From Gillisella taibaishanensis (GTDB taxonomy: Bacteria; Pseudomonadota; Alphaproteobacteria; Rhizobiales; Rhizobiaceae), in assembly GCF_001938985.1 (NCBI RefSeq), contig NZ_MKIN01000021.1, positions 558,001 through 622,000 of the forward strand: a stretch of 64,000 bases of DNA, in the 5' to 3' direction. The translations under genes and the position numbers were made by a program. The notes beneath the pieces are model-generated. The model had not been told where the DNA came from and searched no databases. It saw only the letters and a list, made by a program, of their open reading frames with translations. Positions within the stretch are counted from its first letter, which is position 1, and each line of letters starts with the position of its first letter. This document shows, in pieces, positions 25,041-33,615 of the stretch.

Positions 25041-25994
25041 ATGGGCCGCATCAACGAGCTTCGACTGGTGACCCGCGTGGCGCAGATGTATCATGTGGAG
25101 CGCAAGCGCCAGGCCGATATCGCGGCGCATCTGCACCTCTCCCAGGCGACGGTATCGCGCATGCTCAAGCGCGCCGAAGCCGAAGGCATCGTGCGCACCA
25201 GCGTCATTCCGCCCGCCGGCACGTTCAGCGATCTCGAAGACGGGCTGCGGCATCGCTTCGGCCTGCCGGAAGTGGTCGTCGTCGACTGTTCGGAAGACCG
25301 GGACGGCGCGATTATGTCGCGCATCGGCGAAGCAGCGGCGCATCTGCTCGAGGCGACGCTGATTCAGGGCGAAGTCATCGGCGTCTCCAGCTGGAGCCAG
25401 ACGATCTTCAAGATGGTGGAGAACATCCATCCGCAGCGCGGCACGCTGGCGCGTTATGTCGTGCAAACGCTGGGCGGCATGGGAGACCCTTCCGTCCAGA
25501 CCCACGCGACGCAATTGACCACGCGACTGGCGCGACTGACCGGCGCGGAGCCTAAACTGCTGCCGGTGCAGGGACTGGCATCGTCGCGCGAGGCCAAGCT
25601 GTTGATGCTGTCTGATCCCTTCGTGCGCGAAACCATGGACCTGTTCGACAGCATCACGCTTGCCATCGTCGGCATTGGTGCTGTCGAGCCATCGGAGCTT
25701 CTGGCCCGGTCCGGCAATATCTTTTCCGCCCGCGAATTGTCCGATCTGGCCGAGGCCGGCGCTGTCGGCGATATCTCGCTCAGGTTTTTCGACAGCAGTG
25801 GCAAATTCGTCAAGACGCCGCTGGACGACCGGGTGATCGGGCTGCCGCCGGAGGCGCTCTCGGGTATCCGGCGGGTCATTGCGCTGGCCGGCGGCCAGAA
25901 GAAAACTCCAGCGATCGCCGGCGCACTGCGGACCGGTCTTTTGCACATGCTGATCACCGACCGCTTCACAGCCGAGCGTCTGCTCTCGCTATAA
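25041..25994 (+). CDS. SorC-family sugar-responsive regulator
   Basis: This 317-residue protein has an N-terminal helix-turn-helix (about 10-55: RVAQMYHVERKRQADIAAHLHLSQ in part, then TVSRML) and a large sugar-phosphate-binding domain of the SorC/DeoR-C type. CGGAGGACTG precedes the ATG. It is the last gene after the kinase and should sense a phosphorylated intermediate of the pathway. Candidate operators are the paired GCATAAATAT/ATATTTATGC sites before the importer and transketolase genes. Confidence 0.92.
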   Translation: MGRINELRLVTRVAQMYHVERKRQADIAAHLHLSQATVSRMLKRAEAEGIVRTSVIPPAGTFSDLEDGLRHRFGLPEVVVVDCSEDRDGAIMSRIGEAAAHLLEATLIQGEVIGVSSWSQTIFKMVENIHPQRGTLARYVVQTLGGMGDPSVQTHATQLTTRLARLTGAEPKLLPVQGLASSREAKLLMLSDPFVRETMDLFDSITLAIVGIGAVEPSELLARSGNIFSARELSDLAEAGAVGDISLRFFDSSGKFVKTPLDDRVIGLPPEALSGIRRVIALAGGQKKTPAIAGALRTGLLHMLITDRFTAERLLSL

Positions 25995-26012
25995 AGGCTT
26001 TAAAGCATGTCG

Positions 26013-26036
26013 CGTTTAATTGCCCGCAATTAAACG
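26013..26036. terminator. 10-bp stem hairpin in palindromic repeat between convergent genes
   Basis: CGTTTAATTG (26013-26022) and CAATTAAACG (26027-26036) form a perfect stem with loop CCCG. The surrounding GCATGTCGC and ACATGCGACA and the tail ACCTAAAGCG resemble a common Rhizobiaceae intergenic repeat. It sits between the convergent SorC and RND genes and probably terminates both. Confidence 0.6.
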
Positions 26037-26062
26037 ATAACGTACATGCGACAAAAGAAGAC

Positions 26063-29000
26063 CTAAAGCGTCGACACCGCTGCCTTGGTCTGCGGGCGGC
26101 GCAGCCTGTCGAGCAGGAGATAGATGGCCGGCGTCGTGTACAGCGTCAGGATCTGGCTAACGATCAAGCCGCCGACGATGGCATAGCCAAGCGGCTGGCG
26201 CAGCTCCGAGCCGGCGCCGTGGCCGATGGCCAGCGGAATGCCGCCAAGCAGCGCCGCCATGGTCGTCATCAGGATCGGCCGGAAGCGCAGATGCGCGGCC
26301 TGCACGATGGCATCCTTACTGCTCATCCCGTCCTTTTCCGCCTGAATAGCGAAATCGACCAGCATGATCCCGTTTTTCTTGACGATGCCGATCAGCAGGA
26401 TAACACCGATCATCCCGACCAGACCGAAATCGAAACCGGCCCAGTCCAGCGCCAGCAGCGCGCCAAGCCCAGCCGAAGGCAGGGTCGACAGAATGGTCAG
26501 CGGGTGGATCAGGCTCTCATAGAGCACGCCGAGAATGATATAGACGACAAACAGCGACGCCAAAATCAGCAGCGGCACGGTGGCCAGTGATTCCTCGAAG
26601 GCCTTGGCGCTGCCGGAAAAGCTCGTCTGCAACGAGGCCGGCGGATGCAGACCCGCAACCGTGTTCTCAATGGCTTTCGTCGCATCGCCCAGAGCCACCG
26701 ACGGCGCAAGATTGAAGGACACGGTTACCGCGGGCGACTGTCCCTGATGGGCAATGGAAACCGGTGCAACCCCATCCGTCGACCATTTGGCAACGACCGG
26801 CAAAGGCACCAGCGTGCCATTGCTTGAGCGGACCGATAGCCGATCGAGGGTCGACATATCGCGCTGCAGACTGGGCAGCACCTCCAGCACGACGTGGAAC
26901 GTGTCCGTCTGGGTCGAATAGGACGCCACCTGCCGCTGGCCGAAGGCGTCGTAAAGCGTGTCATCGATGGTCGACGGCAGCACGCCATAAAGGCTGGCGG
27001 CGGCCCGGTCGATCTTGATAGTCAGGTTTGGCGCTTCCGCCTGCCGGTCGCTACCGACATCGCGCAGTTGCGGCATGGCCTGCAGCGCGTCGGTGACCTT
27101 TGTCGACCAGGTCGCGAGTTCGGCGATATTGGCGTCCTGCAACGTGTACTGATATTGGGTCTTGGCCGGGCGGGCGCCGATATTAATGTCCTGCGCCGAT
27201 TGCATGAAAAGCTTGATACCCTGCTGCGCGTTGAGCGCCGTCCCCAGCCGATCGATGACCTCGCGGGCGCTGACGCCCCGTTCTGCCAGCGGCTTCAGGG
27301 TGATGTTCACATGGCCCTGGTTCATGGCATTGCCACCATTGCCGCCACCGATATCCATAAAGACACTGTAGACGGCGGGATCACGCAGGATGATCGCACT
27401 GACTTTTTCCTGCAGCTTGACCATTTCGCTGTAGGAGATGTCGGGAGACGCCTGAGAAAGCCCGGCGATAAAGCCGGTATCCTGCTCGGGAAAAAAGCCC
27501 TTTGGGATGGTGACGAACAGATAGCCGGTGAGGACCACAGTCGCCAGGAAGATGAACAATGTCACGTAAATATGCCTGAGGGCCGGCACCAGGCTGCGCG
27601 CGTAAAGCGCCAGCAGCCCATCGAAGAACGCTTCGCCGGCCCGATAGAGCCGTCCATGCTTTTCGCGGGCAACAGGCTTCAGAAAGCGTGCGGCCAGCAT
27701 CGGTGTCAGCGTCAGCGACACGAAGGCTGAAAGCGCGATTGCCACCGTCAGCGTCAGCGCAAATTCACGGAACAGCCGGCCGACGATGCCGCCCATCATC
27801 AGGATCGGGATCAGCACCGCAACGAGGGTCAGGCTGATCGAAATGATCGTGAAGCCGATTTCGCTCGCTCCCTTGCGCGCGGCCTCAAGCGGGGCCATTC
27901 CGTCTTCGATATGACGACTGATATTTTCGAGCATGACGATTGCATCGTCGACTACGAAGCCGACGGCCACGACCAGTGCCATCAGTGAGAGATTATCGAG
28001 GCTGAAACCCAGCAGCCACATAGGAGCGAGCGCGCCGGCAAGGGCAATCGGCAGTGTCACGGCTGGAATCAGCGTGGCGCGCACATTGCGCAGGAACAGG
28101 AAGATCACGAGAACGACGAGGCCGATGGTCAAGAGCAGCGTGAACTGCACATCATCCACCGAGGCTCGGATCGTCGTCGTGCGATCGGTCACCAGTTCCA
28201 GCTTGATCGACGGAGGAAGCGACGCCTGCAGCGCCGGCAATTGCTTCTTGATGGCGTTGACGACCTCGATGACATTGGCGCCGGGCTGGCGGAATACGTC
28301 AAGCGCGATGCCGCGCTCGCCATTGGTCCAATGAGCCATCTTCGTGTCTTCGGCACCGTCGACGGCACGGCCGATATCCCGGATGCGGACCGGTCCGCCA
28401 TTGCGATAGGCAATGACCGCATCGTTCCACTCGGCAGACGAGGTGATCTGGTCGTTGGTATAGATCGGAAAGGTCCGGGTCGGATCGTCGATATTGCCCT
28501 TCGGCGCGCTCAGGCTCAGATTGCCGATGGCGCTGCGGACGTCTTCGAGCGTCACATTCGCCTGGGCGAGCCTGCCGGGGTCGACGGCGATGCGGATCGC
28601 AGGCTTCTGCTTGCCGCCGATATTGACATAGGCGACACCGGAGACCTGGCCGATCTTTGTGGCGACATTGCTTTCAATATATTCGTCCAGTTCAGGCAGC
28701 GTCAGCAGATCGGATGTGGCAGACAATTGCATGACTGGCGCATCGGCCGGATTGACCTTGCGCACCGTCGGCTGGGAGGTCATGTCCTTCGGCAGCGAGC
28801 CGGAGGCCTCGCTGAGTGCCGTCTGCACATCGCTTGCCGCCGTCTGAATATCCTGATCGAGCGCGAACTGGATCGTAATGGACGTGTTGCCGAGCGAACT
28901 GGTCGAGGTCATCTCGGTAATGCCGCTGACGCGCGACAGCGCCTGTTCAATCGGCTGGGCAACGCTGGACGCCATCGTATCCGGCGAGGCGCCGGGCAGG

Positions 29001-29191
29001 CTGGCGGCGATCTGGACGGTTGGGAAATCCATCTGCGGCAAGGCCGAGACCGGTAGCAGCGGGTAGCAGATCGCACCGATCCCGGCGATGCCAACCATGA
29101 TCAGGAAGGTGGCGACGGGATGGTCGATGAAAAAGTTGAAAAATCCGGATGTGCGCTTCACGGGTGACGTCTGCCCAGACGCCGAGTTCAT
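26063..29191 (-). CDS. RND-family multidrug efflux permease (MdtB/MdtC-like)
   Basis: This 1042-residue inner-membrane pump has the HAE1 layout: transmembrane helix near 20-40, a first large periplasmic loop, helices about 340-540, a second loop and helices about 855-1025. The central helices carry the proton-relay Asp pair in VGFVVDDAIVMLENI. It would export drugs or toxic compounds by proton antiport with the adaptor encoded upstream. Its ATG overlaps the adaptor stop codon (ATGA). No outer-membrane channel gene is adjacent. Confidence 0.94.
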   Translation of the reverse strand: MNSASGQTSPVKRTSGFFNFFIDHPVATFLIMVGIAGIGAICYPLLPVSALPQMDFPTVQIAASLPGASPDTMASSVAQPIEQALSRVSGITEMTSTSSLGNTSITIQFALDQDIQTAASDVQTALSEASGSLPKDMTSQPTVRKVNPADAPVMQLSATSDLLTLPELDEYIESNVATKIGQVSGVAYVNIGGKQKPAIRIAVDPGRLAQANVTLEDVRSAIGNLSLSAPKGNIDDPTRTFPIYTNDQITSSAEWNDAVIAYRNGGPVRIRDIGRAVDGAEDTKMAHWTNGERGIALDVFRQPGANVIEVVNAIKKQLPALQASLPPSIKLELVTDRTTTIRASVDDVQFTLLLTIGLVVLVIFLFLRNVRATLIPAVTLPIALAGALAPMWLLGFSLDNLSLMALVVAVGFVVDDAIVMLENISRHIEDGMAPLEAARKGASEIGFTIISISLTLVAVLIPILMMGGIVGRLFREFALTLTVAIALSAFVSLTLTPMLAARFLKPVAREKHGRLYRAGEAFFDGLLALYARSLVPALRHIYVTLFIFLATVVLTGYLFVTIPKGFFPEQDTGFIAGLSQASPDISYSEMVKLQEKVSAIILRDPAVYSVFMDIGGGNGGNAMNQGHVNITLKPLAERGVSAREVIDRLGTALNAQQGIKLFMQSAQDINIGARPAKTQYQYTLQDANIAELATWSTKVTDALQAMPQLRDVGSDRQAEAPNLTIKIDRAAASLYGVLPSTIDDTLYDAFGQRQVASYSTQTDTFHVVLEVLPSLQRDMSTLDRLSVRSSNGTLVPLPVVAKWSTDGVAPVSIAHQGQSPAVTVSFNLAPSVALGDATKAIENTVAGLHPPASLQTSFSGSAKAFEESLATVPLLILASLFVVYIILGVLYESLIHPLTILSTLPSAGLGALLALDWAGFDFGLVGMIGVILLIGIVKKNGIMLVDFAIQAEKDGMSSKDAIVQAAHLRFRPILMTTMAALLGGIPLAIGHGAGSELRQPLGYAIVGGLIVSQILTLYTTPAIYLLLDRLRRPQTKAAVSTL

Positions 29192-30336
29192 TGGCTAACC
29201 CCAGGCAGGATCTGGCCGTCAGGCATGCCGTTCCAAGGCGTGACGCTGACCTTTACGCCATCACCGATCCGCGATTGACCATCCATCACGACTTGGTCAC
29301 CTTCGGCAATACCTTTGGTGACAAGCGCGCGGGCATCGGTCACGAAAGCGGTGGTCACATCGCGCTTTTGGACCTTGCCATCCTTCCCGACGACATAGGC
29401 ATAGAGACCCGCCGGGCTGCGCGCCAGCGCCTTATCAGGTACGACCACGCCCTGCCGGCGCTCGACGGTTAGCCGTGTGGCTACGGGTAGACCGGGCCAA
29501 AGCTTTTCGGCACTGTTGTCGAAATCGGCGCGCAAATGGATCGAGCCGGTCTCGGCATCCACCGCATTGTCCATGATCTTGAGTTGGCCAGTGCCAAGTT
29601 TGCTCGTGCCGTCGGTAGTGGACACTTCGACCGTGGCAATACCCTTGCGCATGGCATCGCGGATGTCTCCGAACCGGTCCCCGGGCGCCACGAAGGAAAC
29701 GCCAATCGGGTCCATCTGGGTGATGGTCACGATGCCGGTGGTCGAACTGGCGCTGACGATGCTGCCGGGGTCGGCCTGGCGGAAGCCGGCCCGACCGGTG
29801 AAGGGCGCAGTAATCGTGGCAAAGCTGAGCTGGGTTTCGGCATTCTTGATCATCGCATTGTCGTAATCGACGGCTGCGGCAAGTTGCTGGCTGGTGGACC
29901 GCTTCTGCTCCAGCGTCGCCATTGCCGCGACACCGCTTTGGGTCAGCGTCTCATAGCGATCTGCATCAGTCTGCGCGCCTTTCAGCTGTGCCTCATCCTG
30001 GGCCCGCTTGGCCTTTGCCGAGGTAAGATCCGAGCGTAGCTGACTGTCATCCAGCCGCAGCAGCACCGCGCCTTTCTCGACGATTTGGCCTTCGCTGAAG
30101 GGAACCTCCAGCACCTGTCCATCGATGCGGGAGCGAACCGTGACCGATTGCAAGGGGGAAACCGTGCCGATGCCATAGATGACCCGGTCAAGGGTTTCGG
30201 ATGTCGCGGCAATCGCGGTCACGGGAATGGGCGGGGGCTCTGCCTGGGACTGTGTTTCGGCTGCCGGAGCATGTGAAACGGGACTGAAAAGGACAGCTGC
30301 AAGCGACGCAATGATAAGTTTGGACGAACGGTCCAT
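29188..30336 (-). CDS. RND efflux periplasmic adaptor (membrane fusion protein)
   Basis: This 382-residue protein has an N-terminal signal (about 1-25), a lipoyl/barrel-sandwich domain split by a coiled-coil hairpin (about 100-170, SAKAKRAQDEAQLKGAQTDA in part), a beta-barrel domain and a C-terminal domain. These are the features of AcrA/MdtA adaptors. It lies upstream of and overlaps the RND permease gene by 4 bases, so the two form one transport unit. GGGGAAC precedes the ATG. Confidence 0.93.
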   Translation of the reverse strand: MDRSSKLIIASLAAVLFSPVSHAPAAETQSQAEPPPIPVTAIAATSETLDRVIYGIGTVSPLQSVTVRSRIDGQVLEVPFSEGQIVEKGAVLLRLDDSQLRSDLTSAKAKRAQDEAQLKGAQTDADRYETLTQSGVAAMATLEQKRSTSQQLAAAVDYDNAMIKNAETQLSFATITAPFTGRAGFRQADPGSIVSASSTTGIVTITQMDPIGVSFVAPGDRFGDIRDAMRKGIATVEVSTTDGTSKLGTGQLKIMDNAVDAETGSIHLRADFDNSAEKLWPGLPVATRLTVERRQGVVVPDKALARSPAGLYAYVVGKDGKVQKRDVTTAFVTDARALVTKGIAEGDQVVMDGQSRIGDGVKVSVTPWNGMPDGQILPGVSQ

Positions 30337-30408
30337 TGATCAGTTCCCCATGGGCAGCCGATTAATGTGTCCAGGTGCAAATTGTTCCCTCCGCGCCAGA
30401 CTTTATTT

Positions 30409-31596
30409 TCAAGCAGGCTGCAAGCGACCCGGCGACCGGCATTGGAAACGCAGCGGCAAGCCGATAGCTTCGGCAATGGTGTGCGCCGCTTCGTCAGGCT
30501 GGAGACGGTAGATCGTATCACCGTCGGCGACTGAAAATGCACCCTTAGCCTGATCGAGGCAGGTCACTGCAAGGCTCGCCGTTACATTCATCCCCTGCAT
30601 TACCGTCGAAAGATCGTGCGCGATGGCGTCGCGCAGCACCTGCAGGTCAAGCGGCGCGACCCGCAACGTGCCTTGCCAGGCATTTGGCGCATTGGTCGGA
30701 TCGACGACGGTTATGCCCTCCACCGTATTCACCTCGCCCTTGAGCGGACCGGCGCCGTGGCGGGTCGCATAGCAGCGCGTTGCGTAGACCACATCGATGC
30801 CGGCGAGCTGCGCCTCGGCAGCGATGGACAGCATATTGGGCAGCCCTGTTTTCGAGCGCGTTACATGCGGGAAGGCGCCGTAATCCTGATCGAGCATCAG
30901 CCCCTGGGCGGCTTCGAAAATGATTGGCCCCAGGTCTTTCAGCCGACGATCCGGCCAGAGCGAGACGTAATCGAGATAGGCCTGGCAGTCGGCGACGAAG
31001 GCCTGAAGCGTCGCATCGGCAGCCAGCGCCTCTGCCAGCACTGGAGGAAGCTCCACAATTCCAAGATCCGCCAGCCGTTGCGGCACCCAGCGATCACGGA
31101 TTGCAGCGAGCCTCTCGGCGAGATCCGGCCTGAAAAGATCCTGAGTCACCAGAGCAAACTCGGCGTTGAGGTTACGCTCGATGGTTTCGCCAAAACCGAG
31201 ACCGCAGCTGCCATGGCGGGCATTGCCGCGCAGCAGTTCGACCGCCTGATTGATGATGACATCGTAGGGCGTCGTGACCAGCGCGCGCGGATCGCTGCTC
31301 AATTTTGGCTTCACGCCAAGCCCTGCCAATACGGCCAGTTCGTCGAGCAGCAGCATGGGATGGGCAACGAAAAACCGGCTGAAATGGGTGGCCGCACCGG
31401 CAAAGCTGCCGGCACCGACATGGTGGAACACGTGCCGGCGCCCTTCCGGAGAAACAACGGTGTGACCCGCCTGCGCACCGCCATTGCTGCGCACAACGGT
31501 CGCATTCCGTGTCGCGGCGGTCAGCCGGTCGACCAGCATACCCTTGCCCTCGTCGCCATAGCCTGCGCCGATCACGGCCTGAGCCCTCGTGTTCAT
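30409..31596 (-). CDS. adenylosuccinate synthetase-like protein (diverged PurA paralog)
   Basis: This 395-residue protein keeps PurA landmarks: the GTP loop GYGDEGKG at 12-19 including the catalytic Asp15, GGAQAGHTVV with the catalytic His, AAQGLMLDQDYGAFPHVT, and YATRHGAGPLKGE. It is shorter than PurA (about 430) and the last third has no clear counterpart of the aspartate-binding loop or GTP-base site TKLD. AAAGGAGACGATC precedes the ATG. It is thus probably a P-loop-type ligase or phosphotransferase using another purine or amine substrate, not the housekeeping enzyme. It is cotranscribed after the VWA-like gene and faces an NrtR-type regulator. Confidence 0.8.
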   Translation of the reverse strand: MNTRAQAVIGAGYGDEGKGMLVDRLTAATRNATVVRSNGGAQAGHTVVSPEGRRHVFHHVGAGSFAGAATHFSRFFVAHPMLLLDELAVLAGLGVKPKLSSDPRALVTTPYDVIINQAVELLRGNARHGSCGLGFGETIERNLNAEFALVTQDLFRPDLAERLAAIRDRWVPQRLADLGIVELPPVLAEALAADATLQAFVADCQAYLDYVSLWPDRRLKDLGPIIFEAAQGLMLDQDYGAFPHVTRSKTGLPNMLSIAAEAQLAGIDVVYATRCYATRHGAGPLKGEVNTVEGITVVDPTNAPNAWQGTLRVAPLDLQVLRDAIAHDLSTVMQGMNVTASLAVTCLDQAKGAFSVADGDTIYRLQPDEAAHTIAEAIGLPLRFQCRSPGRLQPA

Positions 31597-31644
31597 GATC
31601 GTCTCCTTTGCTTGCCTGGTTGATGCTTCTAGATTCCTGTTTTC

Positions 31645-31690
31645 GCATCGGATTTATCCGAAAACCGGCTCCCACTTTTCTGTCCGATGC
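31645..31690. repeat. palindromic repeat (GCATCGGA arms)
   Basis: GCATCGGA (31645-31652) pairs with TCCGATGC (31683-31690) around a CCGAAAACCGG core and CCCACTTTTC. It aligns with the elements at 19341 (reverse) and 39871. It lies between the VWA-like and PurA-like genes. Confidence 0.65.
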
Positions 31691-31757
31691 TGGAAGGATG
31701 GAGATAATGACCGACCACAGGAGGCCGGCCTGGCGGTTTCAGTCAGGTGACCGCTGA

Positions 31758-32660
31758 TCAGAAGAAAGACAGAAACCGGTTCTTCGGACGCCTGCCGATC
31801 GCTTTGGCAACGACGCTCTGCGCGCCTGTATCCCAGCTCGACGCCACATCTTCGGCATTGCCGCCTTCGTTGATCTCGATGATCGACACGACCAGTTCGG
31901 CAATGCGGCGATAGTCTTCAAGAACATAGGTACGGCCGGGCAGCAGCGCCTCCCAACTGCCGAGAACCCGGCTCATCTGCGTGGAGGCATAGCCTTCGCG
32001 AATGACAATGTGGAAAACGTCATAGCGCTGCTGCGCTAGGTCGAGGCATTGCCGGGCCGTCAGCCCCCTGCGTTCTTCCGTACCGAAGATATTGGCGATC
32101 TGGCCGCCGCTCAGGCCATCGTGGATCGGCTCGTCGCCGATGGTGAACAGGTAGCCCTTGCGGCGGCGTTTATCGAAGGCGTCGCTTGCGGTTTTCCAGG
32201 CGGCAAAGAGATGGGCAGCACTATAGCTTTCACCATCGTTGCCGCCGCCATTGCCCTCCAGCCACAGCGACCGGATCTGGCTTGCCAGCGAAATATCCGC
32301 CTCGAACTGCGTCGCCTGCAGCGGCGCATTGTCCGTGAAGGCGTCGCCAACAGCTGCGACCAGAATATGCGGATCGGTCACCGGGCGCCGATCGTAAATT
32401 TCGGAGGTCAGGGTGACCAGACCGTTGCGCATCAACTCGTGGGCAATCATGCCCATCGAGCCCGTAACGTCGGTGGCGAGAATGATCGGTGTCGATAGCG
32501 GATTAAAATCGCTATCGCGGCTTTCGCGCACGGCAAACCGGGCCGGATCGAAACGAGGGTCCATGCCCCGTGCGCCGAAGACTTCATCCCGGCTGCGTCC
32601 ATCGACATGGCGCGCGTTGTAATTGGACCAATCGGCGGTGTTGAAACGTCCCATACCCAT
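31758..32660 (-). CDS. VWA-like (von Willebrand factor A) domain protein
   Basis: This 300-residue protein has a metal-ion-dependent adhesion (MIDAS)-type motif Asp64-x-Thr66-x-Ser68 in ATDVTGSMG, followed by VAAVGDAF and YLFTIGDEP strands expected of a VWA fold (about 57-270). There is no signal peptide or membrane segment, so it is cytoplasmic. AAGGAG lies 7 bases before the ATG. VWA proteins mediate metal-dependent protein-protein contacts, often with an ATPase or enzyme. Here the partners encoded nearby are a PurA-like protein and a divergent NrtR-type regulator. The function is unknown. Confidence 0.75.
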   Translation of the reverse strand: MGMGRFNTADWSNYNARHVDGRSRDEVFGARGMDPRFDPARFAVRESRDSDFNPLSTPIILATDVTGSMGMIAHELMRNGLVTLTSEIYDRRPVTDPHILVAAVGDAFTDNAPLQATQFEADISLASQIRSLWLEGNGGGNDGESYSAAHLFAAWKTASDAFDKRRRKGYLFTIGDEPIHDGLSGGQIANIFGTEERRGLTARQCLDLAQQRYDVFHIVIREGYASTQMSRVLGSWEALLPGRTYVLEDYRRIAELVVSIIEINEGGNAEDVASSWDTGAQSVVAKAIGRRPKNRFLSFF

Positions 32661-32752
32661 GGCATGACTCCTTTTCTTTAGCCTTAGCTCTCTGCCGTTT
32701 TCTCGGCGCTACGGTCGCCAGTGGCGCTCCCGTCGTCGATGTCCAAGCAATA

Positions 32753-32793
32753 AACTTGCAAAGTGCAAATTGCAAGTTAAAAAATGCAAATTG
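32753..32793. promoter_or_regulatory. repeat-rich operator between VWA-like and NrtR-type genes
   Basis: AACTTGCAA (32753-32761) and TTGCAAGTT (32770-32778) form a perfect 9-bp inverted repeat. Within it TGCAA recurs every 7 bases (32757, 32764, 32771) and TGCAAATTG recurs at 32785-32793. It lies in the 187-base divergent intergenic region and is the likely binding site of the NrtR-type regulator. Confidence 0.65.
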
Positions 32794-32847
32794 TTGCTTT
32801 TATCGTCCTGCGCTATGAGGAGGTAACAACTGGCGCAGGAGCAACCG

Positions 32848-33516
32848 ATGACCGACGAGCAATTTCCACGACCGATCGTGACCGTCGATATCGTTCTGCT
32901 CACCCTGTCGGATGAGCGCCTCTGTGTCGCTCTTCTGCCGCGCGCGACCGAGCCGTTTCAGACCTTCGCCGGATTGATCGGCGGCTATATCCATGCCGAT
33001 GAGGATCAGGACGCCGAGGATGCCGTGCGCCGCATCCTCAAACAGAAAACCGGGCTCGACGGCATTTTCTTTGAACAGCTGCGCAGCTTCGCCTCTGCCA
33101 AGCGCGATCCACGTGGCTGGTCCGTGTCGATCGCCTATTTCGCACTGGTGCCGAAGCCGGTGCTGGAAGCCGCCGCTCACACACTGGAACTACGCCCCGT
33201 CACAGAGCCTGGCTCCCTGCCCTTCGACCATGGCGAGATCCTTGCAGCCGCAGTGAACAGATTGCGCGGCAAAGGCGCCTATTCGACGCTTCCCGCCCGG
33301 CTCCTGCCAGACATCTTCACCATGTCGGAACTGCAATCGATCTATGAGACCGTGATCGGCGAGCGGCTTGACCAAAGCGCCTTTCGCCGCAAGATCAGCG
33401 ACCTCAATCTCCTCGAAGAGGTCGAGGGCGAAAAGCGGCAGACCGAGCGGGCCCGCCGACCGACCACTCTGTATCGGCTGAAGGACCCGATCTCCGTGTT
33501 CAATCGACGGATTTAA
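32848..33516 (+). CDS. NrtR-family regulator (Nudix-like domain plus winged helix)
   Basis: This 222-residue protein joins an N-terminal Nudix-fold domain (about 8-150) to a C-terminal winged helix (about 155-218, ending RARRPTTLYRL). The Nudix box is degenerate (GGYIHADEDQDAEDAVRRIL, with the REUXEE catalytic glutamates replaced), as in NrtR repressors that sense ADP-ribose or related nucleotides instead of hydrolysing them. GCAGGAGC precedes the ATG. Classical NrtR controls NAD genes; none are adjacent, so here it probably controls the divergent VWA-like/PurA-like pair. Confidence 0.88.
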   Translation: MTDEQFPRPIVTVDIVLLTLSDERLCVALLPRATEPFQTFAGLIGGYIHADEDQDAEDAVRRILKQKTGLDGIFFEQLRSFASAKRDPRGWSVSIAYFALVPKPVLEAAAHTLELRPVTEPGSLPFDHGEILAAAVNRLRGKGAYSTLPARLLPDIFTMSELQSIYETVIGERLDQSAFRRKISDLNLLEEVEGEKRQTERARRPTTLYRLKDPISVFNRRI

Positions 33517-33615
33517 GCCTTTTCCATACATGTCTCTCGAAAGGCGCTGGAGAAAAAGATAGACGAGCTTATCGAGGAATTTCGACGCAACCTGTCCCCA
33601 ACTCACGGTTAGACC

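Noticed and set aside
24327..25946. 539-codon open frame on the minus strand
   Set aside because: It lies antisense to the FGGY kinase and SorC genes, which have clear motifs and ribosome sites. Its product is Arg/Gln/His-rich low-complexity, the usual shadow of GC-rich coding DNA.
30409..31596. PurZ-type (diaminopurine) synthetase
   Set aside because: PurZ enzymes replace the catalytic Asp of the GDEGKG loop; here Asp15 is present, and no phage genes are near. The protein is kept only as a diverged PurA paralog.
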